From the NCBI GenBank assembly GCA_947044365.1, contig OX345636.1, positions 50,462,746-50,526,745 of the forward strand: a stretch of 64,000 nucleotides of DNA. The letters run 5' to 3'. The notes beneath the pieces are model-generated. The model searched no databases and was not told the origin of the DNA. It saw nothing but the letters and a program-made list of their open reading frames with translations. The position numbers were made by a program, and so were the translations under genes. The stretch is from Petrosia ficiformis. Taxonomy: Eukaryota; Porifera; Demospongiae; Haplosclerida; Petrosiidae. Positions 57,329 through 64,000 of the stretch are shown here, one piece after another; the stretch's first letter is position 1; each line of letters opens with the position of its first letter.

Positions 57329-58530
57329 TCAGAGAGTACGGTAGTACTCTCTAAGTAGGGATGGCACCGAAAAAAATGGCCGCCCATACATTTCAGTTGC
57401 AAGTGATGAGCTGAAATCTCTGGTAATATATACAGATAAGTTTTAATACACACATACCTATTAATAACTAGTGTTTTTATGACTACCAACACCGTCTAGA
57501 TGGCCAAATGTTGTCGTTAAGGTAGAGAACCGCTGAGTGGCAAAACTGGCAAAATCTGCTTAATATTATTATTATTATTATTTTCCAGAAAAATCATTTT
57601 TTTTGTTTGTTGAACAATCACAATGATTCTAGCACCATTCCAATCGCATTTATAGTAAGATTCCGGTCTTAAAGTAGCGATATGATATCTTCAGATACTA
57701 TGAAAGACAGTCTCAATGACAGTAAGGATTTTATCTTGAATTGGACGCCATTTTTATAAGTGCATTCATTAATTTACCCACATGGAATTAATTACGCGTG
57801 CGCATTCGTGTCCTCAAGCCACGAAAGCTGCACGCTGTTTACTGAAACTGCCTGCTACATTGGAATCATAAGCATAGTAATAAAGTTTGTGAGCAAATAC
57901 ATTCTTAAAATAATGAGCATAATAATTATTAAAACCATGGTATACTGATAATATAATAAATATTATATACTATGATAAGCACTGGAATGCCGAATGGTTG
58001 ACACAGAGACTAGCATTACTTCTTGTGGCAAAGCTGTAAATGAAATAGAAAACAGACAGCGTCATCTGTAAGTGAAATGAGAATGATAATCAATTCATAA
58101 ATAATCGATATAATTATATAAAAGTCTGACCTTCAATGATGAACAAGCCTTATAGCAATCTACATAAAATATTCACAAATCATCTACCATTCAGAAAAAT
58201 ACAATGGAAACAAGAATAATAAAAACATTTTCAAAAAAAATGAAGCAAAATGTAGGGACGTCAAAACCCTAAAAGCATGTGAACAAGGTTGGGAGGTTAA
58301 CGTATGACCTAAAATTAAACAAACCACTTCCATATAACCCTACATAAGTACTTACACTGCTATAAAGCAAAATACAAAGAGAAGAGCTGTACTTATGTAG
58401 GGTTATATGGAAGTGGTTTGTTTAATTTTAGGTCATACGTTAACCTCCCAACCTTGTTTGCATGCATTTAGGGTTTTGACGTCCCTACATCTTCCTTCAT
58501 TTTTATTGAAAATGTTTTTATTATTCTTTG
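57329..58530 (+). mobile_element. FB1 foldback element, copy E
   Basis: Full-length copy inserted in the fifth unit of the minisatellite. It starts TCAGAGAGTACGG and ends TTATTCTTTG. The 3' hairpin is about 58205-58530 with E-specific matching arms (GTATGACCTAAAATT and AATTTTAGGTCATAC). Same orientation as all other copies. The leader frame is broken by loss of one A. Confidence 0.85.
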
Positions 58531-58541
58531 TAATAAGTAAT

Positions 58542-58676
58542 AGATATTATGTGGCCCTGGGTGTGTTATCGTGTATACACACAAAGTGATATTCATAATT
58601 CCGAGGGCGTTAGCCCAAGGAATTATGAATATCATTGAGTGTGTATTGATAACATACCCAGGACCATGTGATATCT
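58542..58676. repeat. 134-bp inverted repeat upstream of recombinase relic 4
   Basis: GATATTATGTGGCCCTGGGTGTGTTATC at the left pairs with GATAACATACCCAGGACCATGTGATATC at the right. The inner TGATATTCATAATTCC/GGAATTATGAATATCA flanks GAGGGCGTTAGCCCAA. A fragment of the same type is at about 12635-12680. Possible small element or regulatory structure. Confidence 0.8.
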
Positions 58677-58789
58677 TGTTTGTCTTCAGAAGCCATAGAG
58701 ATCAAAGGCATTTGCGCATGCGCAAAGCAATACTGACCTTGACCTTGGCATTTAGAGGTGAGAAAATTGAGAAAGTGGCTTTCTTTTTG

Positions 58790-59603
58790 GCGGCTGTGAT
58801 GAATAAAGAAAATGATGATCCAGATTTTAAACCCACAAAGAAAAAGAAACAAATATAACCATCTAAACGAGTTGAGAAAGTGAGCACACAGGAAGTAATA
58901 GACGAGATCTGCAAAGCATATGTTCCAGCAAACACGAAATGAAATACCGAATGGTCACGAAGGGTTTTTGCTGAATGGAGAGCATCTCGAGACGATGAAG
59001 AAGTTTGTCCTCCTGATCTACTTGAAAATCCTAACATAAAGAAACTCAACTTTTGGATTCCACGCTTTATTAATGAAGTCAGGCGCATCGATGGAAAGCC
59101 ATATCCATCCAGAACGATTAACCAGATTCTTGCCGGATTGCAGAGACATTTGTCAGATAACAATTACTGTTTTCCAAAATTTCTAGATAGAAAAAACTCT
59201 CAGTTTCGTCCTATTCATGGAGCTTGTGAATGTGTTATCTTCAATGGTGAAGAATATGTGTTTGGAAGGGGGAATCGCTGGTAAAAGTAATCACAGTCTA
59301 CGTGCTTCTGGAGCAACTGCAATGTTTCAAAACGGAGTCCCAGAGAAAATAATACAGAAAGTCACAGGACACAGATCCCTTGAAGCATTACGTGAGTATG
59401 AAAGAATTTCTACTGACCAAAATGTTAATGTTAGCAAAATTTTAATGTCAAATCGTCATCAAGTGATAAATGGTGAACCGTTAGTCAGTGATTCTGAGTA
59501 TTCATGTGGACTTGCCTTTGGATTTGGTGGAATGCATAGTTGTTCGATAGGACAAGTTGTTGTGAATATCAATAAAAACGAAGTTAAAAAGGAGGATGAC
59601 TAA
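58790..59603 (+). pseudogene. Crypton/DUF3504 recombinase relic 4
   Basis: Leader MNKENDDPDFKPTKKKKQI, then in-frame stops, the N-terminal domain (about 58940-59160; EWSRRVFAEWRASR, LNFWIPRFINEVRRIDGKPY, ILAGLQRHLSDNNY), then a jump to the catalytic C-terminus (59217-59603). There SNHSLRASGATAMF has an intact HxxR, VTGHRSLEALREYER an intact His and the probable nucleophile Tyr. The segment carrying the first catalytic Arg (RGGEE block of relic 1) is deleted, so it cannot be active. The last 128 codons form one open frame. Confidence 0.8.
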
Positions 59604-59639
59604 AAATTCAATATGTTATTCATTATGTTATTCAAGTTA

Positions 59640-59805
59640 GTTAACTAAAAGTGAAGTACAGTGTATATGTATATGGCACTTTAAGTTAGTTAACAAGTAA
59701 AGTATGTTATAATTGGCACTTTAAATTAGTTAACAAGTAAAGTATATGTATATAGTTATAATTGGCACTTTAAGTTAGTTAACTAAAAGTAAAGTACAAG
59801 ATATG
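59640..59805. repeat. Tandem GGCACTTTAAGTTAGTTAAC repeat
   Basis: Three units starting at 59674, 59715 and 59764, with variable spacers, directly downstream of recombinase relic 4. Possibly the element's 3' terminal repeats. Confidence 0.7.
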
Positions 59806-59809
59806 ATAT

Positions 59810-60440
59810 AAATAATAGATACTTGGTTGAACTGATTGAGGATTAGATTGATGATTATCTATAGTGAACAAGCGAATGAATAGTTAAGTAAATGGACGAC
59901 AAATGAAATGAAGTGAATTAGAAGAAGTTACAAGTCATGAGCACACATGAACAGATTGAATATAAAAGGAACTGAAAAATGGGCATGTTCTTCATAATTA
60001 TAAGGATAACAAACTGCAATACTTATATAAACAATAAAGAATACAATAGTGGTATGCTTACAGATACATGCACATTCCTAACTATGCCTACACCTACTAT
60101 AATGTAAACACCATATCAATACCATGCATACTATATACAGTATATGACTACATGTATATGTCAATGAAATGTCAACATACAGTAACAGTAATTACTTTAG
60201 TTCTACTGTCAGTATAGCATAGTAATTACTGTATCACTACTGTGCTGTTTAAAGTACATGTACATGTACACCAATTACCATCAAAACTACAGCTGAACTA
60301 CTGTAGTGTGGAAATTAAACTAATGAGTAATCACTGTACAATCTGACTTTTGTAATGCAAATACAGTATTATCTCGTGATTCCTATGAATTGAGAACTAA
60401 GACAAGTTTATATACAAACTATCACCTTTATATCCCATCC
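59810..60440. other. No gene seen
   Basis: AT-rich sequence with TACATGTACATGTACA words. Presumed 3' flank of the minus-strand gene ending at 60446. Confidence 0.4.
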
Positions 60441-60445
60441 TTGTA

Positions 60446-60692
60446 CTACAGGGTGGCTAGTAATTTCAACTGGTAATTGTAGAGTTGAGGAAGAGGATAG
60501 TGGGGCGCATCCATTATTGCCAATGCATTGGTCTGTTGTTGTGGAAGTGAGGTGGATGAATCAGTTGTCATTGGCAACAAGGGTGTGCTATCCATAATTA
60601 AAGGAGTGTTAGAAGTTGATGTGTCGCTACCATTGGGTTTGGCTGTATCAACAGTGGTCAGAAGACTATCAAAAAGGCCAATGAGATCATCA
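60446..60692 (-). CDS. Terminal exon of a minus-strand gene (DLIGLF, Ser/Thr/Gln-rich tail)
   Basis: A 247-nt exon after a strong acceptor (GTATTTTTTTATATAG). Entered with one base it runs 81 codons to a TAG at 60446: DDLIGLFDSLLTTVDTAKPN, GSDTSTSNTPLIMDSTPLLP, MTTDSSTSLPQQQTNALAIM, DAPHYPLPQLYNYQLKLLAT, L. The DLIGLFD start resembles short linear motifs that bind clathrin or adaptor ears, and the rest is disordered, so a trafficking adaptor is conceivable but unproven. Upstream exons (above 60692) were not identified. Confidence 0.6.
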
Positions 60693-60694
60693 CT

Positions 60695-62660
60695 ATATAA
60701 AAAAATACATAATTATGATTGTACAATAGTCAGTTCATTAATTATTAAATCAAATATTCCAGTTTAACCTTCCTTTTGTAATGAAAATAAATTTTGAAAG
60801 GGTGCTTCTCATTCAGTCAAAAGCTTCTATATATAACATGAACTTTTCTTTTCTAAATTCCTTATCTGGAGAGAAGGTAATTAATGAATCCATTGATACC
60901 AAAGACAAGCTTTGTTACTGCCAGGAATGAAGTGTTTTAATACTCCTGCTGTTAGTGATATTCTACTTTGAATGGTTCTGGAAATGTACTGGCACAAGCA
61001 AACTTTTGTTGATAATTTTGTGAACCAGAAATGCAAGATGTGGTATAATAATATGATGTGAATAAGCTGGTCATGGTAATTACTTTATATCTATTATTAA
61101 CCCTCGCCTGCGTAGGCGGAGCGGAGGGTTACTGTAATTGTTTTGTCTGTCTGTCTGTTTATCTGTTGGCATATTTCTAGCGAACCTAAGAACATTGGCA
61201 CTTTGAAAATACTACCAGCATACGTCAAATCATACAAGGATCAAAAGTAAAGATGAGCCATGTTTCAGTAAATGCTTTTGTTACCAGACATCATCTGAAT
61301 GTTATTAAATGGCGACTTTGAGTTACAAAAAATTGTCATAACTATTGAATTCATGGCACACTACATGAGTCTTGAGTGACTTTAAAATGATCATTATTGT
61401 AACAGTATGGGATTCATACCATTCACACCATTACCACTGAACTGGGCTAGGTGTTGAATTAAGAGAAACACTGACTAAGTAAATTGATAATAGATGATGA
61501 CTAAGGTGATACATGTATGTCCAACAGCTTTGAAAACAAGATTCCACACTAATCACAGTTTATATTTCAGTACTTCTCCTACTACAGATTTACTGATAAC
61601 AGCTACATGTACGTATATAGCATAGTATTATCTATTATTAGCATTCCTACATGTATAATAACATCTCTTGTACTGTATCATGTTGTTATGGGAAAGTACA
61701 TTGTATTGATTTTTGTTACCATTCGAATAGTAAATTAAAATAGCTTTGGTCAGATATAGTTACTTGGAGATATTAGGGCAGGATAACAAAATACAACTTC
61801 AAATAGACATCAATCACGCAACTAATTAAATTTAAATATTTTAGCAACTAGTCAATCAATGAGTTATTTCAATAATTTCATCACATAGTAAATTGGTAAC
61901 AGGTAATAATAGCTCTTATTTGGGCTGGATCTGTTTATAAGTATTCCATGAGAGGGAATAAACAGGTTTTCGTTAAAGAAAATGTGACAAGAGGAGCAAA
62001 AACTCCTTAACTGTCTTGTGTGTTTGCATGACCATACCAAGTTCTGGGTATCATTCTCTGATTAGTCTAAGTATCCATGATGACAACAGGAGAGAAATAT
62101 TATCAGCTCCAGCAAAGTTATATATCCTAAAAAATGTAGATGTGCCAATAATAAGAATTCTATTTACCCATCTAATTAATGGCTACATGTATGTTTGTCC
62201 ATTATCATGTGAAAATATTGATCATTCCCTAAGTAATGCATGTTCATGCTGTTGATACCATAACACATACTATATCCATTACTAGGAGTCTTGTTTCATT
62301 ATTCCTACTAAGTCTATAATATCTCATATCCCATATCTCATGTCACTATAATACTTCAACTGTATTTGAACAAAATCTAATTTAATTTACTCCTTACCAT
62401 AAAACAGCAGGTGAGCATGCAATATTGGCACACATACACATGTAAATGTGCCATCCCTCCATAAAACAAGCTCCCACTGACAATGACAATAATTAATAAA
62501 GTTCACAATACAGTTTTACAAAACCGTAAATTAATTAACTTACAAGAAACATATCCAATTACTATATAGAGTAACATAACAGTGTACTAAACCAAAAACT
62601 ATCATAACAAACAGAGAAAAACATTGTTTATTTGACTACATGCTATATTATACATGCAGT
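60695..62660. other. Intronic or intergenic, with a FB2 fragment
   Basis: About 61590-61790 is an inverse partial copy of the FB2-type element (GTACGTATATAGCATAGTATTA, CATGATGTTATGGGAAAGTAC-like blocks). At 61105-61125 CCCTCGCCTGCGTAGGCGGAGCGGAGGG forms a GC-rich inverted repeat. No exon supported. Confidence 0.45.
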
Positions 62661-62664
62661 TCAT

Positions 62665-63153
62665 TTAATTGGATATTCCAAGGAAACTAGCCTTTGCTTG
62701 CATTTTAAAATACTTTTTCAACACATTTGCTGACCATGGACCACTACCCACAACGTGAAAAGTAACATCATTCCTGTATATGGCATATGCTATATCGTTA
62801 CGACCATCACTTCTATGACGAGTAGCAAAGATACCAAAGACATACTTTCCATTTGTAACTTCTTCAAAAATCTCAGTGATTTGAACAACGTCCAGCTCAT
62901 AGGTCCTAGCCCTTTCCAACTCCCTTCTATTGAAGTCACTCACATTGTATGTACTACATAGATCAGCTACTACATCATCATAATCCCTTGCAGTAAGTCC
63001 CCAGCTTTCCTTTTTTTTTATAGACACCTTTTCACTTGTGAAACGCATACGAGCTAGATCAGTACGTTCTCTATCTGTGTAAAATTCCTGAGCTTCTCGA
63101 ATACCCTGATCTCGAGCTAGCTTGACAGTATTGTTGTATTGTAGAAGTGCCAT
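62665..63153 (-). CDS. Hypothetical single-exon protein, 162 aa
   Basis: Start ATG at 63153 (MALLQYNNTVKLARDQ); upstream codons lack ATG. Residues about 1-85 are charged and helical (REAQEFYTDRERTDLARMRF, KKKESWGLTARDYDDVVADL). About 95-145 look like a compact alpha/beta domain (VVQITEIFEEVTNGKYVFGI, NDIAYAIYRNDVTFHVVGSG), ending LKKYFKMQAKASFLGISN. No signal peptide or membrane segment. Codon usage and absence of low complexity distinguish it from the surrounding noise. I do not recognise the family. Confidence 0.65.
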   Translation of the reverse strand: MALLQYNNTVKLARDQGIREAQEFYTDRERTDLARMRFTSEKVSIKKKESWGLTARDYDDVVADLCSTYNVSDFNRRELERARTYELDVVQITEIFEEVTNGKYVFGIFATRHRSDGRNDIAYAIYRNDVTFHVVGSGPWSANVLKKYFKMQAKASFLGISN

Positions 63154-63159
63154 ATTACA

Positions 63160-63930
63160 CACAATAGCTGTTGCTCTCTATACAGCTTATTTTACTATGC
63201 ACTACCACTTATATACAGTTACCCTGTGATACAAACTTATAATAATTTACTTCCTGCAATTCCTTAGATGGTTAGATACAACAGAAAAATGTAGGGGTGT
63301 TGCTATCTACACCAGTTAGTAATTAATATACATGTACATGTATATAACCAATATACGGTACGTTAAGTTTTGCAAAAATTACACCGTTGTCAGTTGTATA
63401 ATTATTATGTACTCTAGCAATAAAAGAAATACAACATGTAGGCTGTGTAAATTGTAATACTGTACTGTTGATTACTGTTATCAATATCACCATGCCTTGA
63501 AATAAGTACATGTACAACATGGATCCACTTTAAATGCCTATGAATCTCATTAACAAGTGATCTATTGAAAAAAGTCTTATTAGCCTATCCATTATACATA
63601 AATTGTGCTGCATTACAGTTACAGTATCCTTAGAACTTAGAAGGGGTTGGGCTACATATACATCAACATGTACATGTATACAGGAATAATTTAGCGTATA
63701 CCCCATGGTAAATCCCACTTATATAGGTGGGTAAGTCAGTTTAGTGTATTTTCAGCTCCATCCATTTGTTATCAAATGTCTGAAGTTGTGAAACAGTACC
63801 CATGAGTTACAAAAAATTGTCATACCTTTAAAAACAAAAGGGCTTAGAAAAAGCTTTTTGTTCAAAGTGCTAATGTTGTTAGTATTCCAGAAAAATATGG
63901 TGATACACAGGCACACAAGTATTAGCTATA
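63160..63930. other. No gene seen
   Basis: AT-rich flank with several TACATGTACATGTA words (63328, 63508, 63665). Probably holds the promoter of the 162-codon gene, but I see no reliable core elements. Confidence 0.4.
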
Positions 63931-63933
63931 TCC

Positions 63934-64000
63934 TAGGGCTGGGAAAAAGGTTCGAAGCTTCGAACCTTCTATGCATTCGAAGCTAAATTCCTCAATTTGA
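63934..64000 (+). mobile_element. Start of a hAT-like element, cut by the window
   Basis: TAGGGCTGGGAAAAAGG is a typical hAT terminal start, followed by a GGTTCGAAGCTTCGAACC palindrome. The other end lies outside the window. Confidence 0.45.

Noticed and set aside
1..64000. CRISPR array, bacterial operons or riboswitches
   Set aside because: Repeats lack regular unique spacers, genes are split by introns, and families are metazoan; no prokaryotic features were seen.

Overview
The window looks like genomic DNA of an invertebrate animal, most likely a sponge-like metazoan. It is AT-rich by eye, genes are split into short exons with GT-AG introns, and one long reading frame encodes a LARGE-type Golgi glycosyltransferase, which is an animal family. 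Most recognisable sequence is mobile-element debris of kinds common in aquatic invertebrates. There is no operon structure, no CRISPR array, and no rRNA or tRNA gene that I can support. The species cannot be fixed from sequence alone.

Layout. 1-1.7 kb: relic of a Crypton/DUF3504-type tyrosine recombinase. 3.2-6.2 kb: deleted Ty3/Gypsy element on the minus strand. 9.0-24.2 kb (+): exons of a split gene with a UBA domain followed by duplicated Gln/Pro/His-rich exons. Its introns hold a second recombinase relic, two copies of a 1.2-kb foldback element (called FB1 here), a 2.7-kb reverse-transcriptase relic on the minus strand, and a hAT element with a BED finger. 26-27 kb: foldback element. 27.2-28.5 kb (-): CACTA-like transposase relic. 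30-32 kb (-): two phase-matched exons of an unrecognised gene. 33.1-34.8 kb: FB1 copy C with a nested hAT-type MITE. 35.6-36.2 kb: very long palindrome. 36.4 kb: third recombinase fragment. 39.6-41.0 kb (-): BEL/Pao relic. 44.9-46.75 kb (-): the LARGE-like gene, the only long intact ORF. 48.0-49.5 kb: SWIM-finger relic fused to a permuted FB1 copy D. 49.6-51.3 kb (+): last exons of an unrecognised charged protein. 52.9-57.3 kb: inverted copies of an element with a 90-bp minisatellite. 57.3-58.5 kb: FB1 copy E. 58.8-59.6 kb: fourth recombinase relic. 60.4-60.7 kb (-): a terminal exon. 62.7-63.2 kb (-): a 162-codon single-exon gene.

The host genes (UBA protein, LARGE-like enzyme, several gene ends) show no sign of acting in one pathway. 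The most unusual signal is FB1: four end-preserving copies and one rearranged copy in 64 kb, all in the same orientation. Each ends in a hairpin of about 300 bp whose two arms differ between copies but match each other within a copy. I do not see a clearly new defence or metabolic system. Exon calls rest on splice-site motifs and reading-phase agreement found by eye, so boundaries are provisional.
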